The position numbers were made by a program, and so were the translations under genes. This document shows, in pieces, positions 32,990 through 42,180 of a stretch of DNA of 64,000 nucleotides; positions within the stretch are counted from its first letter, which is position 1, and each line of letters opens with the position of its first letter. Under the pieces are notes generated by a model. The model had not been told where the DNA came from, ran no database searches, and saw nothing but the letters and a program-made list of their open reading frames with translations. The DNA is from Edaphobacter aggregans DSM 19364 (GTDB lineage: Bacteria; Acidobacteriota; Terriglobia; Terriglobales; Acidobacteriaceae): NCBI RefSeq assembly GCF_000745965.1, contig NZ_JQKI01000005.1:124001-188000 (forward strand). Direction: 5' to 3'.

Positions 32990-33787
32990 ATGATGATTTT
33001 GCGCTCGATGGTACTAGCGACAGTGGCGTGTATGACGGCGACGGGCTTCGCGCAGGCGACGCAGCCACCCGCACCTGCTCCAGCTGCTCCGGCTGCACCT
33101 CCAGCAGGGGCTGCGCCTGCACCGGTGGATGCGGCGAAACAGATCGCCACCATGCAGGCGAAGGTAAACGACTGGCCGCAGTTGGGGCGGTATCGCGACG
33201 CGGACGCAGCGCTGCCCGCACCAGCAGCGGGAGAAGAGCGCGTGGTCTTCTTTGGCGACTCGATTACGGATGCGTGGGCGAATAAGCCGGAGCAGTTCTT
33301 TCCGGGCAAGCCGTATGTGGGGCGCGGAATCTCGGGGCAGACGACTCCGCAGATGCTGGTGCGTTTTCAGCAGGACGTGGTGCATCTGAAGCCTGCGGTG
33401 GTGGTGATTCTGGCAGGCACGAACGACATCGCCGGCAACACGGGGCCCTCGACGCCGGAGATGATCGAGGACAACTTTCTGTCGATGCTGGAGATTGCGC
33501 AGGCGAACAACATCAGGGTGGTGGTGTCGTCGATTCTTCCGGCGGACCACTACAGCTGGAGGCCAGGGGCGCAGCCGGCGGAGCAGATTCGCGCGATGAA
33601 CGCGCGCCTGAGGGCGATGTGCGAGCGCGAGCACCTGGTGTATCTGGACTACTACTCGGCGATGGCGAACGCGAAGGGCGGACTTGATCCGGAGCTTGCT
33701 GGGGATGGAGTGCATCCGACGGCGAAGGGCTATGCGGTGATGGCTCCGTTGGCCGAGAAGGCGATCGCAGAGGCGCTGGCGAAGTAG
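32990..33787 (+). CDS. SGNH/GDSL hydrolase, exported
   Basis: A 265-residue paralogue of the preceding gene, with a signal peptide (MMILRSMVLATVACMTATGF) and a proline/alanine-rich linker (about 25-50). The blocks are canonical: VVFFGDSITDAW, RGISGQTTPQML, VVILAGTNDIAG and DGVHPTAKGY. It would be a periplasmic or surface esterase. The ATG at 32990, after GAGGAG, is preferred to a GTG at 32975 that overlaps the previous stop. The two proteins share order, length and most motifs, pointing to tandem duplication followed by change of the oxyanion-loop Asp in the first copy. Confidence 0.88.
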   Translation: MMILRSMVLATVACMTATGFAQATQPPAPAPAAPAAPPAGAAPAPVDAAKQIATMQAKVNDWPQLGRYRDADAALPAPAAGEERVVFFGDSITDAWANKPEQFFPGKPYVGRGISGQTTPQMLVRFQQDVVHLKPAVVVILAGTNDIAGNTGPSTPEMIEDNFLSMLEIAQANNIRVVVSSILPADHYSWRPGAQPAEQIRAMNARLRAMCEREHLVYLDYYSAMANAKGGLDPELAGDGVHPTAKGYAVMAPLAEKAIAEALAK

Positions 33788-33893
33788 ACGCTAGCGGCAC
33801 GGCACCTCGCGGTATGCAAATGAGAGTTTGATTCTGCGGCGTTGGATGAGGTGTAGAGTAGTGGCGACGTAATCGATGCCGCAGGAGGCCGCA

Positions 33894-34370
33894 ATGTCCG
33901 AGAATGCACCGATAAAGCTGGTTCCACCTTTCACACGCGAGACGGCGGTGAAGAAGGTTCGACTGGCGGAGGACGGGTGGAATACGCGCGATCCGCAGCG
34001 TGTCTCGCTGGCGTATACGGTGGACAGCCGATGGAGGAACCGCTCGGAGTTTGTGAACGGGCGTGAGGAGATCGTCGCCTTCCTGACGCGCAAGTGGGCA
34101 CGCGAGCTGGAATACAGGCTGATCAAGGAGCTGTGGGCGTTCGATGGCGCAAGAATCGCAGTGCGGTTTGCGTATGAGTGCCACGACGACCATGGCCAGT
34201 GGTGGCGCAGCTACGGCAATGAGAACTGGGAGTTCGACGAGAATGGGTTGATGAAGGCACGGCATGCGAGTATCAATGATCTTGCGATCAACGAGTCGGA
34301 CCGCCTGTATCACTGGCCGATCGGGCGAAGACCGGATGATCATCCGGGACTGAGCGATCTGGGATTGTAG
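33894..34370 (+). CDS. DUF1348 / nuclear transport factor 2-like protein
   Basis: A 158-residue cone-shaped alpha+beta protein of the DUF1348 type: [60 protein letters not shown], then [18 protein letters not shown]. The conserved tail [11 protein letters not shown] is diagnostic. ATG 33894 follows GCAGGAGG. No function is established for the family. The gene is upstream of an alpha/beta hydrolase on the same strand, with a gap of 76 bases. Confidence 0.88.
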   Translation: MSENAPIKLVPPFTRETAVKKVRLAEDGWNTRDPQRVSLAYTVDSRWRNRSEFVNGREEIVAFLTRKWARELEYRLIKELWAFDGARIAVRFAYECHDDHGQWWRSYGNENWEFDENGLMKARHASINDLAINESDRLYHWPIGRRPDDHPGLSDLGL

Positions 34371-34446
34371 TGCTGCACTGCGGTCTTTGGGGAGTTGTCT
34401 CGTGGAAGTGAATCGTTGCTAAGACGACACGCGAGGGGAGAACGGG

Positions 34447-35274
34447 ATGCCGTACCTGACGGTGGGGCGAGATGCGGGCAACATCGACATCTATTTTGAG
34501 GACCACGGAGTAGGAAAACCGGTTGTTCTGATTCACGGCTTTCCGCTGAGCGGGCGCGAGTGGGAGAAGCAGATTCCGCCGCTGGTGGAGACCGGGCATC
34601 GCGTGGTGGTGTATGACCGGCGCGGGTTTGGGCGATCCTCTCAGACGATTACCGGCTATGACTTCGACACGTTTGCCGAGGACCTGCGCAAGCTGATCAA
34701 GCACCTCGATCTGCGGGAGGTGGCCTTGGTGGGAAACTCGATGGGCGCAGGCGAGGTGGCGCGCTATATCGGGCGTTACGGCTCGATGAACATCGACCGC
34801 GTCGTCTTTATCGGGGGAGTGCAGCCGTATCTGATGAAGTCGGACGAGAACCCTGCGGGACTCGACCTGAACGTGCGCACGATGCTGGAGACGGCAGTGA
34901 AGAAGGACCGGCTCACATTTCTCACCACGTTTTTGGAGAACATGTACAACGCCGGTGCCCTGCTGGGCACGCGACTGACCGAGGAAGACCTTCATTACGC
35001 GTGGCAGATTGCGTCGATGGCCTCGCCCATCGGGACGCTGAAGTGCATCTGCACGTGGTGGTCGGACTTTCGCCCAGATGTCGCCAAGATCAATGTGCCG
35101 GCCCTGATCGTTCATGGAGGCGCGGACAGAAGTGTGCCGCTGGAAGGAACGTCGCAGCGGCTGCAGCAGGCGATTCGCGGAAGCCGACTGGTGGTGATCG
35201 AAGACGCGCCGCATGGTCTGGTGACGACGCATGCCGACAAGCTGAATCCGCTGCTGGTGGACTTCCTGAGGTAG
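34447..35274 (+). CDS. Alpha/beta hydrolase (non-haem haloperoxidase-like)
   Basis: A 275-residue alpha/beta hydrolase. It has the oxyanion HGFPLSGREWE, YDRRGFGRSSQ, nucleophile elbow GNSMGAGEVARY, acid HGGADRSVPLEG and catalytic His in EDAPHGLVTTHADK. This pattern is that of cofactor-free bacterial chloroperoxidases/esterases. The in vivo substrate is not known; perhydrolase or esterase activity is common. The usual GHS elbow is GNS here. It ends just before a palindromic repeat. Confidence 0.9.
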   Translation: MPYLTVGRDAGNIDIYFEDHGVGKPVVLIHGFPLSGREWEKQIPPLVETGHRVVVYDRRGFGRSSQTITGYDFDTFAEDLRKLIKHLDLREVALVGNSMGAGEVARYIGRYGSMNIDRVVFIGGVQPYLMKSDENPAGLDLNVRTMLETAVKKDRLTFLTTFLENMYNAGALLGTRLTEEDLHYAWQIASMASPIGTLKCICTWWSDFRPDVAKINVPALIVHGGADRSVPLEGTSQRLQQAIRGSRLVVIEDAPHGLVTTHADKLNPLLVDFLR

Positions 35275-35285
35275 CCGGTGATGAT

Positions 35286-35319
35286 CCCAGGTCTCAGAAG
35301 CGAGACCTGGGGCACCCGC
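35286..35319. repeat. Palindromic repeat with GGGGCACCCG tail
   Basis: CCCAGGTCTC and GAGACCTGGG flank AGAAGC, then GCACCCGC. It has the same tail as copies at 22028, 47606 and 54856 but a different stem. It lies between two convergent genes. Confidence 0.75.
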
Positions 35320-35347
35320 ATTGCATGTCCTGCCGTGACTGCTGCTG

Positions 35348-37387
35348 CTACTGGACGGCGTTGACGAGGTCGTGCAACGGGTCGAGGAAGGTGAAGCGGA
35401 CCAGCACTTGGGGCTTGCGCGCTTCCTCGATCTCGGCCAGCTTTGCTTGTTTCCATCCTGCGGGGGCCTTCTTCGCGCCGGAGAGGTAGTCGAGCGCCTG
35501 CTGGCCTGTGCGTGCGAGGCCGGCGAGCTGCTGGGCTCGCGGGCGCGCCTCCGCGAGCAGGGGCGAACGGTTCATCTGCGCCTCCACTGCAGGCACGCAG
35601 TCGGCCCAAGCCTGAAAGATGCTCTTCAGCTGCGGGCGTGCGGCGGTGTTGGTCTTGGGAGACTTCAGCAGGTCGCGTACAAGCATGGCGACCTGGTGGC
35701 GCGAGGGCGGGTCGGGGCGGATCGCATCGACCAGGTTGTCGAGCGGCGTGAGCTGGTCGGTGTGCTGTCCGCGATAGCGCTCGCCGAAGGGGACCGGCTG
35801 CAGCGCTGACGAGAAGGTGCGCAGGGCGCTGATTTCTTCAGTGCCCGCAAGCTCGCGCAGCGCGGCGCCCTCATGCGTGATTTGCGTGAGGCCGAGTGCC
35901 TCAATGCGCAGCGATTCCACGGCCAAGCGGCGATACATGTCGTCGACGTCGGTCACTGACTCAGGCGACCAGAAACGCTCCGCGACGGCGGCCGTGCGCG
36001 GCCAGATGCGCGAGTCGATGGAGAGCTGATTGACGTGCTCTCCCCACATGCAGACCTCGCCGCCAAGCACGAGCTGGCGTTGCGCCGGAGTGAGATTGGC
36101 GCTGGCGGGAAGCGGGTCGGCGAGGTAATGCTCCTCGGCGGACTTCATGCCGTCGAGGTAGTAGGGCTGGGAAAGGATGCCCTGGTAGCCGCGTTGCGCG
36201 GCGTCGTACAGCGACTGCGCGCCACGCCAGGAGTGGATGATAGCGTCGGTGGGCAGCGCGGGGTTCAGGATCTCGTCCCAGCCGACCATGTGCTTGCCGT
36301 GCTTCTTCGCCAGTTCCAGCACGCGCTGCGAGAAGTAGGTCTGCAGCTCTTCGGTGGTCTTGAAGTTGTGCTCGTGCATGAACTCAACGACGTGCGGGCT
36401 GTTCTTCCACTGCGTGCCGGGTGTCTCATCGCCTCCGAGGTGGAGATAGGGGTCGGGGAAGATGGTCGCCATCTCTCCGAAGAAGGCGTCGAGGAGCTGA
36501 TAGGTGCTCTCCTTGGTGGGGTCCATCGCGACCTCTTCGACGCCGAACTCGCGGCGGATGGTGTAGGGGCCGGGGTCGCTCGAGAGCTCGGGGTGGCCCA
36601 CCAGCCACGCGCGGGTATGGCCGGGCATGTCGAACTCAGGCACGACGCGAATGCCGCGGGCGCGCGCATAGGCGACGATCTCGCGCGCCTGATCCTGCGT
36701 GTAGTAGAGGCCGTCGGAGCCCTCGCCTGCGAGCTTCGGGAAGAGCTTGCTCTCGATGCGGAAGCCCTGGTCTTCGGTGAGGTGCCAGTGGAAGACGTTG
36801 AGCTTCACGGCGGCCATGGCGTCGAGGTTGCGCTTGATGACGTCGACCGGCTCGAAGTGGCGGCCCACGTCGATCATCAGCCCGCGCCATCGGAAGCGAG
36901 GCGAGTCGTCGATGCTGACGGCTGGGACGAAGAAGGTGTGGCCGTCGGTCTGGACAAGCTGCAGCAGCGTGGTGAGGCCGCGCATGGCTCCTACGACGGT
37001 GGCGGCGTGGATGGTGACCTTCGACGGCGTCGCGGTGAGCGTGTAGGACTCGTTCTCGTCGAGCGACTGGATCGCCTCGCCTGCGCCGTCGACGTCGATG
37101 ACCAGTGTGGAGTCGCCGCTGGTGGAGATGCTGCGCTGGCGATGCACGCCGGTCTTGCGCTCGATCTGCTCGAGTGTGCGTGCTATAGCGTCGTCGAGGC
37201 GCTGATCGTGGAAGCGCGGCACGCCGACCGTGATGGAGTCGGTCCACGGCAGCGAGCCGGCGGCCGTGGTCAGGTGCGCGGGCTGCGGCATCAGCGTGTT
37301 GACGAAGGCAGCTTGTGCGTGGAGTGGGAGCGTAGAGGATGTCAAAGCTGCCATGGCGAGGATGCCTGCCGCTGCGAGGGTCTTCAC
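35348..37387 (-). CDS. Beta-N-acetylhexosaminidase (GH20), exported
   Basis: A 679-residue glycoside hydrolase with a signal peptide (KTLAAAGILAMAALTSSTLP). It has an N-terminal alpha/beta GH20b domain (about 30-150), then the TIM barrel beginning FRWRGLMIDVGRHFEPVDVI. Catalytic Asp-Glu are in DPYLHLGGDETPG (about residue 320), and HWHLTEDQGFR and PEFDMPGHTRAW are typical substrate-site motifs. It removes terminal GlcNAc or GalNAc from chitin, peptidoglycan fragments or glycans by substrate-assisted catalysis. A C-terminal helical region of about 150 residues is extra. Probably monocistronic. Confidence 0.94.
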   Translation of the reverse strand: MKTLAAAGILAMAALTSSTLPLHAQAAFVNTLMPQPAHLTTAAGSLPWTDSITVGVPRFHDQRLDDAIARTLEQIERKTGVHRQRSISTSGDSTLVIDVDGAGEAIQSLDENESYTLTATPSKVTIHAATVVGAMRGLTTLLQLVQTDGHTFFVPAVSIDDSPRFRWRGLMIDVGRHFEPVDVIKRNLDAMAAVKLNVFHWHLTEDQGFRIESKLFPKLAGEGSDGLYYTQDQAREIVAYARARGIRVVPEFDMPGHTRAWLVGHPELSSDPGPYTIRREFGVEEVAMDPTKESTYQLLDAFFGEMATIFPDPYLHLGGDETPGTQWKNSPHVVEFMHEHNFKTTEELQTYFSQRVLELAKKHGKHMVGWDEILNPALPTDAIIHSWRGAQSLYDAAQRGYQGILSQPYYLDGMKSAEEHYLADPLPASANLTPAQRQLVLGGEVCMWGEHVNQLSIDSRIWPRTAAVAERFWSPESVTDVDDMYRRLAVESLRIEALGLTQITHEGAALRELAGTEEISALRTFSSALQPVPFGERYRGQHTDQLTPLDNLVDAIRPDPPSRHQVAMLVRDLLKSPKTNTAARPQLKSIFQAWADCVPAVEAQMNRSPLLAEARPRAQQLAGLARTGQQALDYLSGAKKAPAGWKQAKLAEIEEARKPQVLVRFTFLDPLHDLVNAVQ

Positions 37388-37463
37388 GAAGTGGTCTCTC
37401 CGGTTGCTTGAAGTCGTCTAGAGAACTATACGGTCTGCGGGCCGCCGCGTGGCAGAAAAGAGG

Positions 37464-39020
37464 CTACGGGTGTGCCGCGGTTCTCTGCCAGAGGGTATCG
37501 CCATCGGGGAAGGTGCGTACACGGACATACGACCTATGGAGATAGTCGCGAATGGGCGCGATGCCGTCATTACAGGGACGGCCGGGATCGCACTTGGAGT
37601 CGAGGTGCTCTGTCCAGAGGATGAACGGAACGCGCGCTGCCCTCAGCTGCTGGACAGCTTGTTCGGCATCCTGCGGGCGAGCGGCGTAGGCGGTGTTCAG
37701 GTAAAGAGGATTCCGCAGCTGCAGAGGGAGATACATTCCAGGCCAGCCTGCCTGGAAGAAGAACTCTCCCGGGGTAGTGTGCTGCATGATCCATTGGAGC
37801 TTCTCGTAGGCCTGCGGGGCGAGGGCGGTTGCACCGCCGGGGAGGCTGGCTCTCAGTGACTGGCTGCGGTGAGTGATGATGCTCTGACGGACAGCGAGAC
37901 CGATGACTGCGATCCAGATGAAAGCGAAGACATAGCGACGAAGTTTTGTTGCTTGATCGAGCGTGACGATCAGCAGAACGATGCCAGGAAGAGATACAGC
38001 ATAGAGTCGCAGCCAGTTCAGGCTCAGAGACACTTCGGCAAGGAAGGAGAGACCGACCATGGCTAAGAGCGCGGTTCGGTCCCACGGGAATGAGGAGTTG
38101 AACTGTTCCCGCAGACATCGCCAAAGCGTTAGAAGATAGACGGCCGGAAGCGAGATGTAGACCGCGAGATAGGGAGTCAGGGCAGGGAGTGTCTGCCAGG
38201 AGAGAGGCTTGGGCAAGCCCAGTAAGGAGCCTTGCGAGAGATTGACGACATACGTCGTGACATAGGTGACCTGAAAGTACCCGATCTGCCTCAGCCCTAC
38301 TGTGGCGATAAGGTGTGCATTAAGCACAAGGAGTGCAAACACGAAGCTGAAGAGAAGCCCCGCTTCGTTCCGAAGCAGGTCAGTCCAGGAACTCTTCAGG
38401 TGCGACCTTCTCCAGAGAAGGAACACGGCGAAGGCGAACAACCCTGCGGCTCCGTGAGTCTGGTTGAAAAACGAGGCCAGGCCCAGGATGGCTCCCGAAA
38501 GTACCGCGGTGCGCAGGTTCAATCTGGTGAAGCTGACTCTTACAGCACCCATGACTGCGAGGACGCTGAACCAGTGGTGTGTGGCGTTCAGTGCTTTGCC
38601 ATAGACGAGTATGAGAAACAGAGCCGTGGCGAGAAGAGCAGAGTTACGACGCATGAGGCCGATGGCGAGCGAAAAGCATATCCAGCAGAAGGCGACGCCG
38701 AGGGCCAGAACTGCGGCGTTCGCGACCCAGATGCGAAACCCGAAGAGTTTGAAGAGGGAAAAGTAGAAGAGATCAGTGCCTGGAGGAGTGAACTCAAGAA
38801 AGTCCTGGTAGATGCGCTGGCCATACAGCATGTGCTGGGCATCCAGCCAGAAGTAGACCTGGTCACCACCGAGCAGGTAAGGCGTACACGGCAGCGCAAA
38901 AAGATTGAGATATAGATAGGCCGCCGCGCCGAGCAACACGAGCATCGTTGCACGGGTCTCTGTTGGAGCGGTGCGCAGTTTCGTTTCAGCGACTGGAAGC
39001 TGTTGTGGCATCGGGGACAA
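37464..39020 (-). CDS. Polytopic membrane protein, glycosyltransferase family 39/ArnT-like
   Basis: A 518-residue protein with about eleven transmembrane helices. A large loop after the first helix has GGDQVYFWLDAQHMLYGQRI then FLEFTPPGTDLF, where the acidic residue and PPG motif match the catalytic loop of GT-C fold enzymes that use polyprenyl-phosphate sugars. The C-terminal soluble segment (from about residue 410) is periplasmic. It may transfer a sugar to lipid or protein at the cytoplasmic membrane. Gene symbol and substrate cannot be assigned. It is 76 bases before the hexosaminidase gene on the same strand. Confidence 0.72.
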   Translation of the reverse strand: MSPMPQQLPVAETKLRTAPTETRATMLVLLGAAAYLYLNLFALPCTPYLLGGDQVYFWLDAQHMLYGQRIYQDFLEFTPPGTDLFYFSLFKLFGFRIWVANAAVLALGVAFCWICFSLAIGLMRRNSALLATALFLILVYGKALNATHHWFSVLAVMGAVRVSFTRLNLRTAVLSGAILGLASFFNQTHGAAGLFAFAVFLLWRRSHLKSSWTDLLRNEAGLLFSFVFALLVLNAHLIATVGLRQIGYFQVTYVTTYVVNLSQGSLLGLPKPLSWQTLPALTPYLAVYISLPAVYLLTLWRCLREQFNSSFPWDRTALLAMVGLSFLAEVSLSLNWLRLYAVSLPGIVLLIVTLDQATKLRRYVFAFIWIAVIGLAVRQSIITHRSQSLRASLPGGATALAPQAYEKLQWIMQHTTPGEFFFQAGWPGMYLPLQLRNPLYLNTAYAARPQDAEQAVQQLRAARVPFILWTEHLDSKCDPGRPCNDGIAPIRDYLHRSYVRVRTFPDGDTLWQRTAAHP

Positions 39021-39070
39021 GTACCAGACCAGCTTAGGCTAGCCCGCATGGAGGAGTCCAGACTTTTGCA

Positions 39071-39772
39071 CTAGATCATCGCGATCTTGCCGGTGCCGAG
39101 GTCGTAGACTGCGCCGACGACCTTGATCTTGCCTGAGGCTACGGCAGGAGCGACGACGGGGCCGAGGCCGTTGAGGCGGTCGACTCCTCGGCGGACGTTC
39201 GCGCGAATGGCGTTCTCAAGCTGGTCGCCAGGCAGATGCTCGCTTGCGGTGACGGCGGGTTTGATGGCGTTGACGAGGTCGTTGATTGCGCCAGGAAGAG
39301 CGTCGTTGTCGTGCAGGTGCTGGATCGCGGCCTTGATGGCCCCGCACTGGGAGTGGCCGAGGATCATGATGAGCGAGACGCCGAGTTCGGCGACGGCGTA
39401 TTCAACGGAACCTTTCACCGATGGTCCTGCTCCATCGACGTAGTTGCCGGCGACGCGCACGACGAAGAGCTCGCCGATGCCGAGGTCGAAGAGAATCTCA
39501 GGCGTGACGCGCGAGTCGGCGCAGGCAACGATGCAGGCGACGGGACTCTGTCCGGCGGCCAGGGGTTTGAAGTCCGCGGGGGTGCGGCGCGGATGCGTCG
39601 ATGCGCCGGTGGCGAATCGGTAGTTGCCCGCGAGCATCAGTTTCAAGACCTCGTCAGGCGGCGGAGCGGGTGTGGCGCGGGGCGCGGCGAAGACTGTCGC
39701 ATCTGCGAGCGTGGAAGAGGCAAGGGCGGCGCTGCCGGCGAGGAGAAAGCTGCGGCGACTGGTGCTCTGCAT
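39071..39772 (-). CDS. Beta-class carbonic anhydrase, exported
   Basis: A 233-residue carbonic anhydrase with a twin-arginine-type signal (SRRSFLLAGSAALASSTL). Zinc ligands are in ACADSRVTPE (Cys, with the Asp-Arg pair) and LGHSQCGAIKAA (His and Cys). Other conserved parts are FVVRVAGNYVDG and GSVEYAVAELGV. It hydrates CO2 in the periplasm, after export in folded form if Tat-dependent. The start is the ATG at 39772. It is between the glycosyltransferase-like gene and gamma-glutamyltransferase, with no obvious pathway link. Confidence 0.92.
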   Translation of the reverse strand: MQSTSRRSFLLAGSAALASSTLADATVFAAPRATPAPPPDEVLKLMLAGNYRFATGASTHPRRTPADFKPLAAGQSPVACIVACADSRVTPEILFDLGIGELFVVRVAGNYVDGAGPSVKGSVEYAVAELGVSLIMILGHSQCGAIKAAIQHLHDNDALPGAINDLVNAIKPAVTASEHLPGDQLENAIRANVRRGVDRLNGLGPVVAPAVASGKIKVVGAVYDLGTGKIAMI

Positions 39773-39901
39773 GACGAGAACCTCCCGTCAGTCAAGTGCA
39801 GTGCTTTTGCGTTACCGGGCCATCATATGCCGGTTGCTGCGCGGTGTCGTTTCAGAATCCGACAAACTTTGCCGCGATGCTTCATCCATTCGGCAGCGGG
39901 G

Positions 39902-41683
39902 CTAGTACCCCGCCGCCTTGCCGTAGCTGCGTCGCGAATCGTGTCCGCTCATCAGCTCGCCGGTCTTTGGGTCGACGGCGATCAGCTCGCTGTCGCCCCA
40001 GAGGCCGGGGCTCTTGTCGTCGGCTGCCTGGTTGCGGTTGGTGGTGTAGCCCATCGCCTTCATCTGGCTGACGACGTCGTCGGGAAACTTCTTCTCGAAG
40101 TCGAGACGGTCGGGAAGGTATTGGTGGTGGAAGCGCGGGGCGTCGGCGACGGCCTGAATGTTGAGGCCGTTGTCGATGGCGCTGATGATGTCGTTGGCGA
40201 CGGTGGTGATGATGGTGGAGCCGCCCGGGGTTCCCATCACGTAGGCGAGCCTGGGGCGATGGAAGAGGCTGGCGTGCGTGGTGATGATGGTCGGCGTCAT
40301 CGCGGAGAGCGGGCGCTTGCCGGGGCCGATGGAGTTGGCGGCACTCTGCATGAGGCCGTAGACGTTGGGCACGCCGACCTTCGAGGTGAAGTCGTCCATC
40401 TCGTTGTTCATCAGGAAGCCGAGGCCCTCGATGGTGACTCCGGAGCCGAAGCCGCCGTTGAGCGTGGTGGTGCTGGCGACTGCGTTGCCCTCGGCGTCGA
40501 CGATGGAGAAGTGCGTCGTCTCGGTGGACTCTTTTGCCGGCGACACGCTCGGCGGCGGCGGAAGGAAGCCGGCGGGGCGGATCAGGTCCTTGCTCGGGGT
40601 CGGCTTGTTGGGGTCGATCGAGGCGCGCCAAGCGGCGGCGTACTTCGGGTCTGCCATCTGCTTCAGTGGAAGCTGGTTGAAGTCGGGGTCGCCGAGGTAG
40701 TCGCCGCGGTCCATGTAGGCGCGGCGGAAGGCCTCGGTGATGATGTGGACCTGCGCGGCGGAGCGGTCTTTCGATTCCGAGCCTCCGGGTCCGAGCTTCG
40801 TGAGGTTGAAGCCGGAGAGGATGTTGAGGATCTCGACCAGCACGATGCCTCCGGAGGACGGGGGCGGCGCGGTGATGAGGTCGTAGCCGCGATAGCGTCC
40901 GCGGATGGGCTCGCGTTCTTTGACTTCGTAGGCGGCGAGGTCTTCGGCGGTGATGATGCCGCCGTTGGCCTTCTCGTAGTCGGCGATCTGCTTCGCCATC
41001 GCTCCCTTGTAGAACTCGTCGGGGTCTTTGGCGATGCGCTTGAGCGTCTCGGCGAGTTCGGGCTGCTTGAAGGTCTCGCCTTCCTTGTAGAAGTTGCCAT
41101 CACGCTGAAAGATCTTCTCCGACGCTGGGAAGCGGGCGACGTTTTTACTTTGCAGGCCGGTGGCCTCGGGGGCCGAGAGGACGAAGCCCTCGGTGGCGAG
41201 GCGGATGGCGGGGGCCATATCCTGCGCCAGGGTCAGCTTGCCGAAGTGCTTCTGGGCATAGGCCATGCCGGCGACCGAGCCGGGGACTCCGCTGGCCTTG
41301 TAGCCGACGAGCGACATGTCGGGGATGACGTTGCCCTTGGGGTCGAGGTACATGTCGCGGGTGGCGGCGGCGGGGGCCTTCTCGCGGTAGTCGAGGAAGT
41401 GCGCGTTGCCGTGCCGATCGCGGATGAGCATGAAGCCTCCTCCGCCGAGGTTGCCGGCGAAGGGGTAGACGACGGCGAGGGCGAAGTGCACGGCTACGGC
41501 GGCGTCCACGGCGTTGCCTCCCGCCTTGAGGATCTCGAGTCCGGCGTCGGTGGCGTTGTGCTCGACGGTGACGACCATGGCGTGCGGTGCGCGGACGGGC
41601 TGGACGTTCGGCTGCTGCGCGAGGACCGGGACCGTGACTAGAACGGCGAGGAGTGCAGAGATGCGTGCTGCTGCTGGGCCCAA
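39902..41683 (-). CDS. ggt: Gamma-glutamyltransferase
   Basis: A Ntn-hydrolase that cleaves gamma-glutamyl bonds of glutathione in the periplasm. The autocleavage/nucleophile Thr lies in STETTHFSIVDAEGNAVAST, followed by TTLNGGFGSGVTIEGLGF. The large-subunit Arg region is AGNLGGGGFMLIRD. PGKRPLSAMTPTI and GTPGGSTIITTV are also conserved. I place the start at a TTG at about 41683, after GGAG, since it is followed at once by a signal peptide (AAARISALLAVLVTVPVLAQ). The longer frame to 41803 begins inside repeat element C and adds about 40 atypical residues. The precursor of about 593 residues is normal length. Confidence 0.88.
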   Translation of the reverse strand: MGPAAARISALLAVLVTVPVLAQQPNVQPVRAPHAMVVTVEHNATDAGLEILKAGGNAVDAAVAVHFALAVVYPFAGNLGGGGFMLIRDRHGNAHFLDYREKAPAAATRDMYLDPKGNVIPDMSLVGYKASGVPGSVAGMAYAQKHFGKLTLAQDMAPAIRLATEGFVLSAPEATGLQSKNVARFPASEKIFQRDGNFYKEGETFKQPELAETLKRIAKDPDEFYKGAMAKQIADYEKANGGIITAEDLAAYEVKEREPIRGRYRGYDLITAPPPSSGGIVLVEILNILSGFNLTKLGPGGSESKDRSAAQVHIITEAFRRAYMDRGDYLGDPDFNQLPLKQMADPKYAAAWRASIDPNKPTPSKDLIRPAGFLPPPPSVSPAKESTETTHFSIVDAEGNAVASTTTLNGGFGSGVTIEGLGFLMNNEMDDFTSKVGVPNVYGLMQSAANSIGPGKRPLSAMTPTIITTHASLFHRPRLAYVMGTPGGSTIITTVANDIISAIDNGLNIQAVADAPRFHHQYLPDRLDFEKKFPDDVVSQMKAMGYTTNRNQAADDKSPGLWGDSELIAVDPKTGELMSGHDSRRSYGKAAGY

Positions 41684-41790
41684 GGCTTGCTCCGGCTGAT
41701 TTGGATGGGTGCTGAGGACAGCATAACTTGCCGGACCGGATTTGTCGGACTGGGTCCGCCGCAAGCACCCCTCCCCTCCACTGAATTTGT

Positions 41791-42108
41791 GCAAAGTATT
41801 CATTTATTTGATGTTAGTTTTGTACTTCGGTCGTTCCTCCCGTGCAAGGTATTGATTTTATTGGGGCAGTATTGGATTTACTTTCGTAAAGTCTTCATTT
41901 GGAAAGAGAAAGGCCCCGGACGGATCGTCCGGGGCCTTCGGATCGCTTTGTTTGATTGCTGATTTAAGTATATCGAACGGAGGGTAGGAGGGGTAATTGA
42001 TCGGCAACCCCGGTGCGGATTTGCTTTTTGGGGTAACTTACTTGTTTTGTTATGGTTGAAGCGAATTTGGAGGGTTTGGAGGGGTGGCGGGGGCTTGACA
42101 GCGGAGTT
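41791..42108 (+). repeat. Composite intergenic element, copy C (diverged)
   Basis: Contains GCAAAGTATT (41791-41800), GCAAGGTATT (41844-41853) and GGCAGTATT (41865-41873). A strong hairpin follows, GGCCCCGGAC (41913-41922) with GTCCGGGGCC (about 41928-41937), flanked by purines on the left and CTTTCTCTTT on the opposite strand. The middle block is diverged but keeps TATCGAACGG...GATCGG. The end is GGGGCTTGACAG (42090-42101). It lies between divergent genes (ggt and an ECF sigma factor) and has an overall span longer than the other copies. Confidence 0.65.
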
Positions 42109-42180
42109 TCCCCAGTTTTTCGGGGATCGGGCAGTAAAAAAGAAAGCTGAACGGTTTGGCGGTGGGGACGGTCTTAGTGG

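Noticed and set aside
36035..37411. Plus-strand frame of 458 residues
   Set aside because: Antisense to the GH20 hexosaminidase, which has complete catalytic motifs.
39236..41641. Long plus-strand frame of 801 residues
   Set aside because: It is antisense to the gamma-glutamyltransferase and carbonic anhydrase genes, rich in Gly/Asp/Val/Glu as expected for a GC-rich antisense frame, and has no family motif.
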